This document shows positions 11,050 through 23,532 of a stretch of 64,000 nucleotides of DNA, one piece after another; position 1 is the stretch's first letter; every line of letters begins with the position of its first letter. The notes below the pieces were generated by a model. It was given only the letters and a program-made list of their open reading frames with translations, had not been told where the DNA came from and made no database searches. A program made the translations under genes and the position numbers. The DNA comes from Daldinia sp. FL1419. Lineage: Eukaryota; Ascomycota; Sordariomycetes; Xylariales; Hypoxylaceae. The stretch spans positions 1 through 64,000 of the forward strand of contig MU623436.1 of assembly GCA_025201765.1 (NCBI GenBank). Direction: 5' to 3'.

Positions 11050-11640
11050 TATATTATATTAAATGGGGGTCAGCCGGGTCCCTGGACCTTCGCAGGAGCA
11101 AGGCGAAGAGATAAGAGCAGAGAAGTTTTATACCATGCTCCGTGTTGCCAGGCTAGTACTTGCTGGGACGGTGCCAGCGTAGGTTTTTATTTTACAGCAT
11201 CGGGCTGGCCGCAAACGTTGGTGCTATCGTCAAGTGATACTTCGGTGTCCTTGTCGTGTCTGCCTGCCCGGAGGGATGTGCTCTGGGATGGCAGCGTTCC
11301 TCGATGTGCAAGGGGGTCCTGTAATGTCTCTGGGGAGGATGGAGGGGGCATTACTCACGTTACGCACCCACCCCCATCGCCGCGGTACCCTGGCGAACAC
11401 CCTCGGGTGGCGGCATTCGTTCTCTTAGACATCTGGAGACGGGTGTTTTAAAAGTAGCTGGGTTCGGGAGATAAGCCCTGATGGCGAGCTGATCCGTCCG
11501 GTGGAGAGGTTTTGCCAGCGCCGCGAAGGATTTCGAGCCGTAGGGCAGTTAGAAAGGTCAGGCATTGGGGGCTCGCCAAGGGAGTTGGTGTCCTATGTCA
11601 ACGGGTCTCTGGGTAATCTCTTGAGGCGAGGGATGGTACG
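11050..11640. other. GC-rich island without recognisable gene
   Basis: About 590 bases of markedly higher GC than the AT-rich sequence on both sides. All six frames are broken by stops within about 160 codons and show no domain I can name. Possibilities are a structured non-coding RNA, the body of a transcript using the intron at 10930-10993, or an old inserted repeat. Confidence 0.35.
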
Positions 11641-12237
11641 TATTACCCCAACTTCCCTCTTGTGGTATCACTAATCTATAGGTATATGCTTGTGACTCTG
11701 TCACTCAATAGTGAAAGTAACTTTTTTATACTTCACTTAATTTTTGAAATCTTTTCAGCATTGCTGAGTCTTTGAACTTTTTTATTTTTTCATTACAATG
11801 TCTGGCTAGACCAGTGTTGTGAAGAAAAGGTTACGTCTGATGATTACCTAAGCAAAGTCGATACTGGGGCTCTTTGCAATGGGATAGTTATATCTTCTAT
11901 GCAAACTTTCATTCTTCTGTTTTTACTTCTTAACTTTGGAATCATAAATGTACAATATACGAAGTGCCTATGTAGTTCGCCAAGCAACAGTTCAATCGAT
12001 CGTAGTCTTCCGTAACTAGCCGAGATGCGGAACGATACATTCCCGAGATATGAAGCGAAGAACCTATACCTGGTAAGCTCGGACAGGGCAATCCTGAATC
12101 TAAGGAGCGTTAAATATTAAGAACTTTGCCCCTCTCACATCTAGTAGCGGTACATATTTGCAAAGACCAGAAATCTTGGAGCGTTTATCAGTTATCGTTT
12201 AGACAAGAGAATTTTAATTCGAGCAATAAGTCTGACG
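11641..12237. other. Intergenic, upstream of the M24 gene
   Basis: AT-rich sequence with no supported gene. The final part is the upstream region of the gene starting at 12238. Confidence 0.4.
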
Positions 12238-13848
12238 ATGCGGGGTCATATTGTACTTCTCACTTACCTAGTTAATAGCTGGACTATTTTCACTGGTAAT
12301 GCAAGAGCGCGTGCCGAGATAACCCCTAGAGAAATAACCTCTAGGAAGACACCTCAAATTCAGGTACTACCTCCTCTGCGGGAGCAAGCGAAATTGTTAG
12401 ATGAGTGGACAGAAGAGCGCAAGGCTCTCATACCGGGATTACTACGTAAATATGGCGTTGATGCTTGGCTAGTAAGTTGTTGCGTTATCTCTTGTTCTGC
12501 CGTCTGGCTCAAGGACTTCATAGATGAGCCAGCGCGAGTATGCCGAGGACACCGTGTTCTGGGCCCTCAAGGAAGCTACTCAGTTTTCTGCGAGGCGACG
12601 GACCACACATCTCTTCCTAGCAGACCCGAAAGGCGCGGCTCCATCTAGCTATTCATGGGTTGAGAATACGGAAGCCGTGTGGACGGAACTACGGCAGGTT
12701 CTAGCAATCCAACAACCGCGCTCTATCGCTCTTAACACACATTCGGAAGTCGCATTCTCCGGGGGGTTACATGCTGGCGAATTCGATGCTATCGTGAGAG
12801 GCGTAGGAGAAGAGTGGAGAGACAAATTTGTGCTGGAGCCTATGCTAGGTGTCGAACTTGTTGCGACAATGGTTAAGGGTAGACTACCATGGTACCAGAA
12901 GTTAATGGAAACGGCGTGGGCTATCATCGAAGAGGGTCTGAGCGAGAAAGTCATCACGCCTGGGAAGTCTACAAGCTGGGTAAGTTCATCATTAACGTCC
13001 ATATTGCATTCCCCCTTCAATAGAATAGGAGCGCGATAGAAGCTTAGGCTGAATGTTATTACCCTGTAGGATATCGAGTGGTGGATGCGGGAGAAGATTC
13101 AATCTTTGAATTATACCACCTGGTTCCACCCTAGCGTTTTCATCTTGACAGAAAAGGGATTCCCTGCCGCAGATGACTTTTCCGCCACGGTGGACGACCC
13201 TCGTGCGCCCGACCGCCCGATTCAGTACGGCGACTTAATTCACACAGATTTTGGCGTGTCGGCCCTCGGATTGAACACCGACACTCAGCATATAGGCTAC
13301 GTCTTGTACCCTAGAGAGACGAAAGACGACGTGCCGAAGGGTATGATTGAGGGGCTAAAGAAAGTTAACCGTTTACAGGATATCGTGAAGGGCAACATGA
13401 AAATCGGGTCGACGGGCAATGAGATCTTAAAGATGTCCCTGGAACAAATGCGTCATGAAGGGATCCGAGGCAAAATCTACTGCCACGCCACCGGGGAATG
13501 GGGTCATTCCGCGGGGACGGTAATTGGTAAGCATAGTGTTTCCATACATCACCATCCACCGTCATCATCGCTATTCTGACCCTCCCTACCTAAGGCATGA
13601 CAAACCTTCAAGATGAAGTTCCGGTTCTAGGAGATCTTCCCTTATTGAAGAATACGTACTATAGCATCGAGCTTTTCGCAGAACATTTCGTCCCCGAATT
13701 AAACCGGACCATCGTCTTCCCCCAAGAGGAAGATGTGTATTGGGACGATACGACTGAGAGCTGGCAGTGGGTCTACGGGAGACAGGAAGAGCTTTTATTA
13801 GTACAGACACCCGTTATAGATGGGACAGAAGCGCCGACGGAGTTATGA
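12238..13848 (+). CDS. M24-family metallopeptidase-like protein, predicted secreted
   Basis: Four exons (12238-12471, 12524-12979, 13070-13526, 13595-13848) give 466 residues. The first about 26 residues are hydrophobic and end in an ARA site, consistent with a signal peptide. The C-terminal pita-bread domain keeps all five likely metal ligands of aminopeptidase P/creatinase relatives: D290 in HTDFG, D301 in NTDTQH, H376 in GHSAG, E408 in SIELF and E427/428 in PQEED. Such enzymes use two metal ions to cleave Xaa-Pro or related bonds; the exact substrate is unknown. Exons meet in phases 0, 0 and 1, and the last junction restores VIGMTNLQ. The gene seems intact and, if secreted, would process peptides outside the cell. 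Confidence 0.85.
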
Positions 13849-16697
13849 AAAAGCAAGTCCTGGGTAGATAGGTTACGACGCTGTTTAAGATGATGCCGAA
13901 GCTCTAGAAATACCTACCATGTCTACTACTAATAACTGGTATTATAGCTAATTTGACGATGGATCGCATACGCCTATAGAATATACACTAGAAATAATCG
14001 TCGCCAGGTGTTCTCGGAAGAGGCGCGGAAGCGGTCAGTGGCAGCGCTAGGGGAATATATGCGATGTCCGGATCTATCTCAGCCAACGGCATCGGCGGGA
14101 AGCTTCTTACCTCAAAAAGGGGCAAAGGCTTGGCTTTTCCCGAGCGCCAATTTCCATACCACCCAATGAACGAGTAACGAATGACGCAATACTAGTAAAG
14201 GATTCCCGCCCTGATGCAGGCTCGCATGGGAAATAAAAATACGCACTTCCGGGACTTGAGCAGTTTAGATATATCTGTATATTTGTGTATGTAGATCCAC
14301 GAGAATTTCTAGAAGCCATATTTTTGTAGTGCACGACGGCGATGGCAAAACATACCAGGGTAGAGGGATTATGACCTGAGATGACGGAATAATAATCGTC
14401 GATGGCTAGGGTAAGTTATAACATGATGCAGACGCATGAATAGAAGTCGTACATAGATAACTTAAATTTTTTAGTTATTTATTAGTTATTTTAAAAAGAC
14501 AACTGAAATAGTATTTGCTAAGCCGAGTCGAGGGCCCTTGGCAAACACAATACTGCAGGGTTGCCCGATTAGATGGGGCCGAATGCTTGTAGAGGTAGGT
14601 ACCCAACGAGGGGACAGGATCGACAGATCGGATTAGAGCGTATTCGATGAGGCGAAAAGGCCGGTGAGGATAAATATTAAATTGGATAAAAGAAACAACA
14701 GGAATGGAAGAGGGAGATCGTAAGTAATTACATATCTAAATCATCCTACGCCTTGATATAGATAAAAAGAGGTAAATAATAAAGAAGTGCAGGTTGAATA
14801 GGTACCTATAAACTTAGCACGAAGACAGGGATATTTTCTCAATCTATGTAATAGAGTTGCCAGTCCGGTAGCACTTCATGATGCCCATTGAGGTCATATA
14901 GCTTTCCTTGATTACTGATTTGGATTTGGGAGGATGATCTAGCCATTCGTCCCATAGGAAAGTTGTACGCAATTGAAGCTTGGCGCATGTGTTTTTGTGC
15001 TGTTCCACAAGAAAACCAACCTAAGGCAAGTAATCAAGCTAGGAGAAATAATAAAATGTTTGAAATTGGTCATTGGACTAGGTATCGGAAGGTTGGGAGA
15101 TGGCGAATCTAAACAAGAAACGTGATTAGAATTGCGATGATTTTATATATTTTTATCCCTCAGGTATTCCTCTTAATGTACCTATATAATATTGTACTTC
15201 TTACATATCCGTACATTGGATGTACATATTCACATAAGGCACATAAGTACTTGACCTTGTGGTTCCCGCATTCCCACATTTCCCACTGCCCCTCTACCCC
15301 TCTACCCCTCCATACATGTACCTGATATACCTAGTTAATAGGTATTTTACGTCAATGTACTTAAATACTTACCCATAATATTTAAAGATTTATTGGTACC
15401 TAAGAACTATTTATATCTATGTAGAATGTAATGATATAAGGTAGCTTCTATTAAATATCAAGAACCACTCATCTATCTGTCCAAAAGGTGGATTGAAAGT
15501 TTAGTTGCGAATGGTGTCAAAATAAAAGAAAGAAAACTTAATTCCCGGGGATAATCATCCAAGGTTATGACGTGAGAATCCTAGATCGCGAAACAGGACA
15601 GGAATAAATACACTAGAAAAGCCACATTCCACTTTTTCCAAATAAAAAAGTATTTTTACTATCATTCAAATAATTACAGTTAAAATTACCCAGGTATATA
15701 AATGTACCCTTTGAATTACATCATAGGTAATAGGAGGCTTAGTCTTCCCTTCATGTAGTTAGGTACTCTAGGTACCTACCTTAGGTAATCTATGTTACTT
15801 ACCTAAACCTTACTACCAAGGAGGCTGCATGCTGACCTTTCCATCTCTCGAACTTTCAATCTTAACATCGTAAACCTAATAATTTGGAATCACGAACCCC
15901 AAGTGCCTATTTCATCTGTTTAAAAGTAGAAAAAGATATTAGCGCAAGAAGGACAGAAAGAGAGAAACAAGCCTTTTTCCCTATACGGTGTTGATGATCA
16001 TTTCTTCATCTTCTTTTCATCCAATTGTACTCTAACACTCAACAGCTATTACATTGTCGTAATTTGTTCCTGTCGCACAAGATTATTTTTTTTTAAATTT
16101 TTTTTTTAATCGCTGTACCTTTTTCTAAATGGACTCCCAAAGTCCAAGACATTAAGTCGCGGCGTATCAAGGGGGAAGAAAAAGAATAATCGGAAGCACG
16201 GCCACGCTCCAATCTATATATCGTATCATATCGCATAAACCGCATAAACCGCATCGACCGCATCGACCATATTGATCGTATCAATCATCCCCCGTCACCT
16301 TGCATCGACTTACATCTCCCTTCGCACCAAATCGCATTGTTCCGCATCCTTACCAATTCATTCTCCTCGTCTCTATCATTTATCTCCGTGTCTGTACCCG
16401 CAACGGCGACTACGACTACACACACGCCTGTGAATGCGACTGCGACTTCGTCTAAAACTATAATTACAACCGCCGCCGCTTCGACCACATCTCTCCACAC
16501 AACCCGCCACCAATTTCTTCAGAGCAACGGCTATTTACAATATTTATTACTTTCTCTGGTACATGATTCTATTCTAATTTGAACACAAAACTACCTAGGT
16601 AGCTAGCTAGATTCGAATTTCTATTGTCCGGCCCCTGCCAAGTTTAACTTATACCTCGACTTGCGACTGTACGCCTCTCACGTCTTCGCCTGAAACG
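13849..16697. other. Gene-poor intergenic region
   Basis: About 2.8 kb with no supported gene. It holds ACCTAGGTA-type repeats (about 14595, 14800, 15765-15795), a T-run at 16086-16107, and imperfect repeats of CGCATAAAC/CGCATCGAC at 16232-16275. The last 700 bases have the T/C-rich look of a long fungal leader, with short open frames rich in Thr and Ser that I do not regard as genes. Confidence 0.45.
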
Positions 16698-17103
16698 ATG
16701 AACGGCGCCAAAGACGCGAGAGCAGACACTTCCTCTGCCAACCCTTCAGCAACACAAGGCCCGACATCTCCTTCGAGTACAATCCCAATGATGGCCGGTG
16801 CGAATGGTAATGGTACATCGTCTACATCGTCTACAACTATAACCGCGACGAACATCGCGAGCCCAACACTTTTGAATAAGAAGAGGAAGAAGGACGGCTT
16901 GAAGCCAATTATTACAACAGAACCACCAGCACAAGGGTAAGATAAATACTGTTATTTTGAATCATCCCTTTTCAGTCTCAACCAGGCTTTCGTTTTTTTG
17001 TTATATATACTTTTCCTTTCTCCCCAACCTAACACATACGGACACCATACCACCTTACAGCGCACAGCACAGTTCGTTATTGCGTTGCACAAGGTTTAGG
17101 TAG
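16698..17103 (+). CDS. Unknown Ser/Thr-rich protein with basic KKRKK motif
   Basis: The frame from ATG 16698 reads a Ser/Thr/Asn-rich segment and then the basic stretch NKKRKKDGLKPIITTEPP, which looks like a conserved, nuclear-localisation-type motif rather than noise. It can end at TAA 16938-16940 (80 residues), or splice at a GTAAGA donor (16937) to an AG at 17060, after a CCTAAC branch-like site, and end at TAG 17101-17103 (about 94 residues). I do not recognise the family. It could also be an upstream exon of the kinase gene at 19036, but that would need a roughly 2 kb intron, unlike any other here. The real product and boundaries are uncertain. Confidence 0.35.
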
Positions 17104-19035
17104 AGATGGGCAGGTATTTGGCGTCTTACAGCCCGTACGAGTGTTCGTAGGCCAAGCAAGCGGGCGTTAAATCAAGGAAGCCTTGAAAAGATTCCAAGAC
17201 TTCCAACAAATATCCTGTCAGGGAGGATGTGACCTAAACCGAGAGCAAAGGAGACAAACGAAGCGAAATAATAAAAGAAAAACGCCAGGGAAACCACATA
17301 TTTCCACGCGATAGAGGCGCAGAAAACAGGAACAGGAGAGGCAAGGCTTACCTGGGCTTCCATCTACTCATCAGAATGATGGATACCTGGGCTATCATCT
17401 TTTATCGGTCATATGCCATACCAAATTGACCTCTCACTATATTGACCCATCTTGGCCCGGGTATCTGCATACATAGCACATGCGCACACGCACACATACA
17501 CCCGCACAACGCGCCCCATCTCCACGATGTTGTGTTATATCTGGCAGATTTATAGCAACAAATCAGTACGATCTTTTATAAACAGTACTTATCATCTGCT
17601 CCTCTGTGGCGGGGCTGAGCCGAGCCGACCGTCAGTTGGAGTTGTACCATCCAATCCCTCTTCTCCCTCTCTTGTTTCCCCCCCCCTCCTCCTTGACCCG
17701 CCCTTCGGCCCCCCTGAAAAAGGTCAAGCGCTATTCCAACTACGGAGTATCGTTGATGGAGGGGCTTCCCTGTACGGGTCCCAGCCCTGTCAGGATCGGG
17801 ACTCGACCGAAAAGAAGCTCCAAAGTTCCAAAAAAGCGCTCTGAACCTTTAGCGCCCACAGCTTCTTCCTCACCGTGCAAACCTGGGCATCCTCTCTATA
17901 ATCAGAGCCGATCTACTAGATAACTACATCCCGTCACGCCTCTGATATACTCGCATATACTCGTATACTTACATATAGTTCATACATCGGGTCAACTCGA
18001 CTTGATTTTGACCGGGGAAACTGACTGGAACCACGAAGGGGGAGAAGGGGTGATTTGACTTATTATTGTCTATCTCTCTCTCAACACGCAAGCGCACTAC
18101 TTGACGAAGACACTACACATCTTTTAAATCGCTTTTACACTCCCTTCTCAATCTACCGTTGCCCTCTACCTCGGGTTGAGTTGTGATAGTACGACGCAGT
18201 ACCATCCAGTGCGGTGATGCGCCGTGGTGCGATTTTTATCACGCACTTACCCAATTCTCTCAACTCACCTAAACCCTCTCGTCCTACGTAATTGTTGACA
18301 GGTCTGGTGGTTGATCCTGTTTATCATTATCAACTTTATTCTTTTTTCTTCCCTTTTTACCCTCGGAGCGCTTGCTGAATCCGTATCCGCCTGCGTTGAC
18401 TATTTTATTCCCTTGGCATTTTTCTTATATGCTTCTCGGAGTGACCTGAGGATTTTATTATCCTACTCTCCCTCGTTCTTGATTATATCAAAATACTCTC
18501 TCTCTTGTTCCGCCTTTAGGGGCGCGCAACCCTGTATAACACAATATGGCTACTATGAAGAAAAGGTTACTGTTTACAATCTACTACTTATTATCACTAC
18601 TAACTATAGCTTGGAAATCCCCCCTTTGGCTTCACTACATCTTCCCTCCCCTTCACCCCTCCCCACCGCCACCATTAAAGTCATGGCGAAACTGGGTCGA
18701 GTCTACCCAGTCTAGGCGAGGTATCTGAAATGGGTTTTTTTACCCAAACCCGCCTTTTCATTGGCACTTCTAGCTTCGGGCCGCCAGGGTACCGCTCGCA
18801 TAGCCAAACAACTAGGGTCAACAAGTCTGCAGCCCGCCGCCACATTGCCAACCTATTGCCAACCTCATCCTTCCCATGCTTGCTTGCGCTGACTGCATTT
18901 CATCTTTCATTATCGCTATTGCAAATTTTATATTTCAAGTCGCGTTCTCGCCACTAAGACATATTTTCAATAATTTTTCTTCTCTGATAACTGGTTACTA
19001 ACATCACCTGATATAGACCGCCGCACCTATCCAAC
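17104..19035. promoter_or_regulatory. Long leader and promoter region of the SRPK gene
   Basis: No confident gene. The sequence is T/C-rich over long stretches, as in long fungal 5' leaders, and has several short upstream open frames. Just before the kinase ATG there is a TACTAAC branch point (18996-19002) and an ATATAG acceptor ending at 19016, so an intron of the untranslated leader ends there; a fitting donor is GAG|GTATCT at 18721 (296-nt intron). Confidence 0.5.
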
Positions 19036-21033
19036 ATGAATCAGCATTCCCCCACATCGTCATCCGGCCCAGAAGACGCTGCCGAAAACACAGCGGACGA
19101 AGAGGATTCTGAAGATTATTGCAAGGGTGGATATCACCCCGTCCAGATCGGCGAGAAATTTAAGGATGGGAAGTATACGGTTGTGCGAAAACTAGGATGG
19201 GGCCACTTCTCGACTGTCTGGCTCTCGCGAGACAACACGAACGGTAAGCACGTCGCATTAAAAGTCGTGCGATCCGCCAGCCATTACACGGAAACTGCCA
19301 TCGATGAAATCAAGTTGCTCCAAAAGATCGTCCAAGCGAACCCTAACCACCCCGGCCGAAAGTACGTCGTCAGCCTACTCGACTCGTTCGAGCACAAGGG
19401 CCCAAACGGGTTGCACGTATGCATGGTGTTCGAGGTCCTTGGAGAAAACCTTCTAGGTTTAATCAAGAAGTGGCAGCATAGGGGAATTCCCCGGGATCTC
19501 GTCATGCAGATTACGAAACAGGTATTGATGGGCTTGGACTACCTTCATAGGGAATGCGGCATTATTCATACGGATCTCAAACCCGAGAACGTTCTAATAG
19601 AGATAGGCGACGTTGAGCAAGTGGTGAAGAAGGTCGTGAAAAACGAAAATTCGGATAAAGAAAACAACAGAAACGGAAGACGGAGAAGACGAACACTTAT
19701 CACTGGTAGCCAACCGTTGCCATCACCTCTCAACGCGAATTTTAATCGCGATAACTTATTCCCATTGACCAAATCCCATAGCAGCCTCAATGCTATGTTG
19801 CACGAAGGTATGCACCCATTTCTTCTTACGCCCATGTGGTGATTATGTTATACTGCTTTTTACTTTCCCCCTCTCTATAGGAGTGATATTTAAATCCCAC
19901 CGGATTTATGGCTTCATCGCTCGCAAAATATATCACTCCTCATCGTTTGATACAATATGCTTACGGGCTTTTCCATCTCTAGCAGCAAATCAGAGCTCAT
20001 CTTCTAGCGATAAACAGGGGCAGAGAGAGAAGACAGCGTGAGTTGAACCGAAGAGTTTGATATTATTATAATTACTAATACATCATTTCGTAAGTGAGCT
20101 CCTGACTAAAGAAGTGTCTGGAATTTCCCTCGATAAGTCTACTACTAGCGGGACGGAGTCCAGCAACGAGAAAAGAAAGAGAAAGCGAAAGGGGCCCATA
20201 ATCAATGTCAAGATTGCAGATTTGGGAAACGCGTGTTGGGTCTCGCACCACTTCACCAACGATATTCAGACAAGACAATATCGATCTCCAGAGGTTATCT
20301 TGGGCGCAAAATGGGGCGCGAGCACCGATGTTTGGAGCATGGCAGCGATGGTGAGTTGTTCAGTTCTGCGAATCGAGCGCGTGTCGTTAGTGTTACGAAA
20401 GAGGAGTGCTCGGAGGCTAATAAGTTTTTGACCTAGGTATTTGAATTAATCACTGGCGATTATCTTTTCGACCCCCAATCTGGAACCAAGTATGGGAAAG
20501 ATGACGACCATATCGCACAGATTATCGAGCTTCTTGGCCCCTTTCCCAAGGAACTTTGGAAGACCGGTCGCTGGTCTCAGGAGATCTTCAATAAGAGAGG
20601 AGAGCTTCGTAATATCCATCGCTTACGGCATTGGGCTTTGCCTGACGTCTTGCGCGAAAAGTACCACTTTAAGGATTACAAAGATTTACCACCCAAAGAG
20701 CGGGAAGAAAAAGAGAAGGCTCGGAGGGAACGGGCCGAGGCAAAGGCAAAGGCCAAGATGGAAGCCAGGAAGAACGGTGAGGATGAGGACGCTGTAGAAG
20801 ATCTCTTCCCAGATGACGAGCCCACTCTCGAGTACCAGCCTACTGAGGTATCCGAATTCCTTTTGCCAATGCTCGAGCTGCTACCCGAAAAACGTGCGAA
20901 CGCTGGTGGTATGTCGAATCATCCGTGGTTAGATGATACGCCGGGTATGGAGGATATCAAAATAGAGGGACTCGTACCAGGGAGCAAAGGCGAAGGTATT
21001 GAAGGCTGGGCCTGTGAAGTGAAGAAGCGGTAG
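19036..21033 (+). CDS. SKY1: SR-protein-specific kinase (SRPK/Sky1/Dsk1 type)
   Basis: Exons 19036-19807, 19881-20037, 20095-20350 and 20437-21033 give 593 residues. The kinase domain begins with a P-loop-like LGWGHFSTVW, has the catalytic HTDLKPEN at 178-185, and resumes after a charged spacer with IADLGNACW (the DLG form of DFG) and RSPEVILGA. The split kinase domain with a spacer is the SRPK hallmark. These kinases phosphorylate Arg-Ser repeats of splicing and mRNA-export factors. Exon 2 has a second acceptor after CATCTCTAG (exon start 19983) that also keeps frame and would drop 34 residues, giving 559; the segment lost does not look like SRPK, so the shorter form may be the main one. The gene is convergent with the downstream IWS1 gene. 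Confidence 0.93.
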
Positions 21034-22185
21034 AGTTCTTGGTTACATCTCGCTAGCTCTCAGTAATGGTTATAATATTTCTCGGGGTTTTGCCTTGGGG
21101 ATACTTGGGGAAGAGAGACATGATCAGTCCTTCCTTTTTTTATTGAAAGAGAAAGAATCCAACATAGATACAGACCCCGATTCAATGATTTACGACTCCG
21201 CGTGCGGGAGCAGAGGGAAAAAGGGAAGCGAAGAAAATTTGTGAACCATGATAATAAAGTCCCAAGAGGTAATGTGTTTGTTGTATGTAGTAGAACCCGA
21301 ACATCCCCTCCCCCCAACCCCTTTTTAAAATTTTATTTTTTGAAGATTTTCTTCAAATGTCGACGTCCCACAACTGTTTGATTTTTGGTGTATTAGAACC
21401 GCGTCTAGTACGATGTAGGCAGTGAAAGTGGTGAATTAGTGGTTTAGTGGTTTAGTGGTTTAGTGGTTTAGATATACATATATATGCTCATAATATCTAT
21501 AATTCGTACGATATCACAGCTATTATGTTCTTACTTTGGAGTTAGTGGTTTTGCAACTAAGGGTGTCATAGGTTGAATACTTAGGTAGATTGCTTAATCA
21601 ACGACTACCCGTGCAAAGACTTGTCTCTGGATATTAAGCTAGCGTATGTAGTTTGGGCTCGGGTGGGAACTATAAATCTACCGTCTTGTGTACCTGGTAA
21701 GGGAAATGAGTATGTATAAGCTGTATCCCATCAAGGAAGGCATTGGGTGATGCTTTGCGTAAACCGAGAGATAAACCACGTCTATATCATGACTATCATG
21801 GATATCAATTACACGAAGAAAGCCGGGTTGGTATATAGTGTGGGCACGGTTATATTCAACCAAAGCATCGGAGTTTATTAGCCAATTATCACTAGCCTTG
21901 CGGGTATCGCGAGGCTGTGTCTAGTTAGCTTTAAGTTACCTGATTGTCTTGAACTTATTTGTTTTCGTTCCTAAGATCAAAATCTAACCGAGCTACCGGC
22001 TGAAATACCCTATAAGACCACCTTCTAAGGGGTACAGTATCGATATATTCCGGTAGGAAAAAAAAAAAGAATAGACGTTTGGAACCCCAACTCCGATTAC
22101 ATACACCCATGATAAACTTGTAAGGACTTCCATCCGTGCACATTCCAATTTGATAAATTCCAGAAAGGCAGTCTTACGTATAAGT
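21034..22185. other. Intergenic between convergent SRPK and IWS1 genes
   Basis: No gene is seen in this shared 3' region. It contains a tandem AGTGGTTT repeat (21438-21469), described separately. Otherwise it is AT-rich, unremarkable sequence. Confidence 0.45.
21438..21469. repeat. Four tandem copies of AGTGGTTT
   Basis: An exact 8-bp unit repeated four times in non-coding DNA between two convergent genes. It is likely a variable microsatellite-like tract. Confidence 0.85.
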
Positions 22186-23532
22186 TCAACCCTTCTTCTT
22201 CCCTTTCTGGGTCATCTTGCGGAAAGCTTCGATGCCACTAGCACCGATTGGACGGTAGTCTGGAGCACGAGTGGGATCGAAAGTACTACGCGGAGCGATG
22301 GTGTACGTTGAGGGAAGACCCATAACCCGTGCACGACTTATGTCTCTTGCGGGAGCCAACATGCGAGCGCGCTCCTCCTCTGCGAGACTTTGTACAGTGT
22401 GACGCTGGTTAAGCGTCAACTGACTGCTCGTAGCAACTTGTCGAAGCTTCGCCGCCCTATGTCAAATATTAGAAAGGAGCCAGTTAGGAGAAGACGTAAG
22501 AAATAGGACGTACTGGTAATCAAAGTCTCGGGTCTCGATGTGGCGCTTCTTGTAGTCGTCTGTGCGCTTAAGGATAGGTCTGCTCCATTCACCCAAGAGC
22601 CGCTCAGCCATGCGCTTAATACTGATCTCAGGCTTCTTGCTCTTGGTGTAGAACAAGACGACTTTGCCAATACCACTCGATCGCAACGTCTCTTTCTCGA
22701 CGGGAAGTCGCATGAGGGCCTGGAATATATCGCGCTGTATATTAAAGGCAGGTAGCGAGCCGTCGTTAAGGGGTTCGAGGAAGAATTTAACATGCTGTAG
22801 GAAATTGGTGTCCGGGTCGACAACCGCTGCTTGATTGGTGTTACGATTAAGCAGCGCCATCACCTCGGGGAGGAGCTTCAACTTGTGCAACGCCGGTTGG
22901 CCTGCTTCGCGTGCCTGATTATCCGCTTGACAGGCATTCTCCATACGAACTTTGAGGTCTGCGATTCGTTCATCCAACTCATCTTCCAAATCCTAGATAA
23001 ATATTAGCAGGTATAATCGGCTAGATCACCGTCGCAAAATACATATACGTACTACTTCATCCTTCTTCTTTCGTCTCGCACCCTTCGGCTTCGTCTGATT
23101 CCTAGCAGCGCGCTCGATGGCTCGACGACGTCGTTCCTCCGGGGTTAGGTTCTCTTCATTCTCGGGCTCCGACTCTTGCTCTGGGGCATCTGCTCCAGGA
23201 ACTTTACGGACACGTTTAGTATGGAGTATCTCGCCATCTGCGCCGTCATTATCATCGTCGCGTGACCGCTTCTTCGCGCGTCTCCCTTCCTTGGGTTTCT
23301 TAGTAGCTGTTCCTTTTCGTTTCCCGGCTTTTAATGTACGTGCCGCGTCTTCGTCGATTACCTGAGGCTCAGGACGTTTCTCGTCGACACGGGCAGTAGT
23401 TGGATCATAATCATCAAATTGATCTTCGTCTATGTCGGACAGGGCATCTGAATCTTTGTCCGAATCTCCAGCGCGGGCTTTATCATTCTCTTCTTCGTGA
23501 AGGCTCCGGGCAGGCGAGCCCGTGTCCGACAT
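22186..23532 (-). CDS. SPN1: Transcription elongation factor IWS1/SPN1
   Basis: Three exons on the minus strand, 23532-23053, 22992-22514 and 22456-22186, give 409 residues, almost the length of yeast Spn1 (410). The N-terminal 150 residues are acidic and disordered with Lys/Arg clusters. The central part (about 190-310) matches the IWS1/TFIIS N-terminal helical domain, including LPVEKETLRSSGIGKVV and the following EWSRPI segment. Introns are 60 and 57 nt. In the family, Spn1 binds Spt6 and acts with elongating RNA polymerase II and chromatin. The start at MSDTGSP is the first ATG of the acidic domain; frame continues upstream but with unrelated hydrophobic sequence. Divergent from BRL1 over about 980 bases. 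Confidence 0.94.

Noticed and set aside
11321..11440. Possible SRP RNA (TGTAAT box followed by a G-rich stem in the GC-rich island)
   Set aside because: The Alu-domain-like TGTAAT start was tempting, but I could not find the AGCAG-type helix 8 motif or matching arms by eye. A covariance-model search would decide.
10969..11451. Open frame of 160 codons
   Set aside because: It begins inside the consensus intron at 10930-10993, runs into the GC-rich island and shows no domain; best explained by base composition.
10200..11700. Telomerase RNA
   Set aside because: Pol II-like leader and spliceosomal intron fit some fungal telomerase RNAs, but no template like CTAACCCTAA was seen in the region.
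18311..18715. Open frame of 134 codons, hydrophobic start
   Set aside because: Arises from a T-rich leader; no motif, and overlapping frames are equally open.
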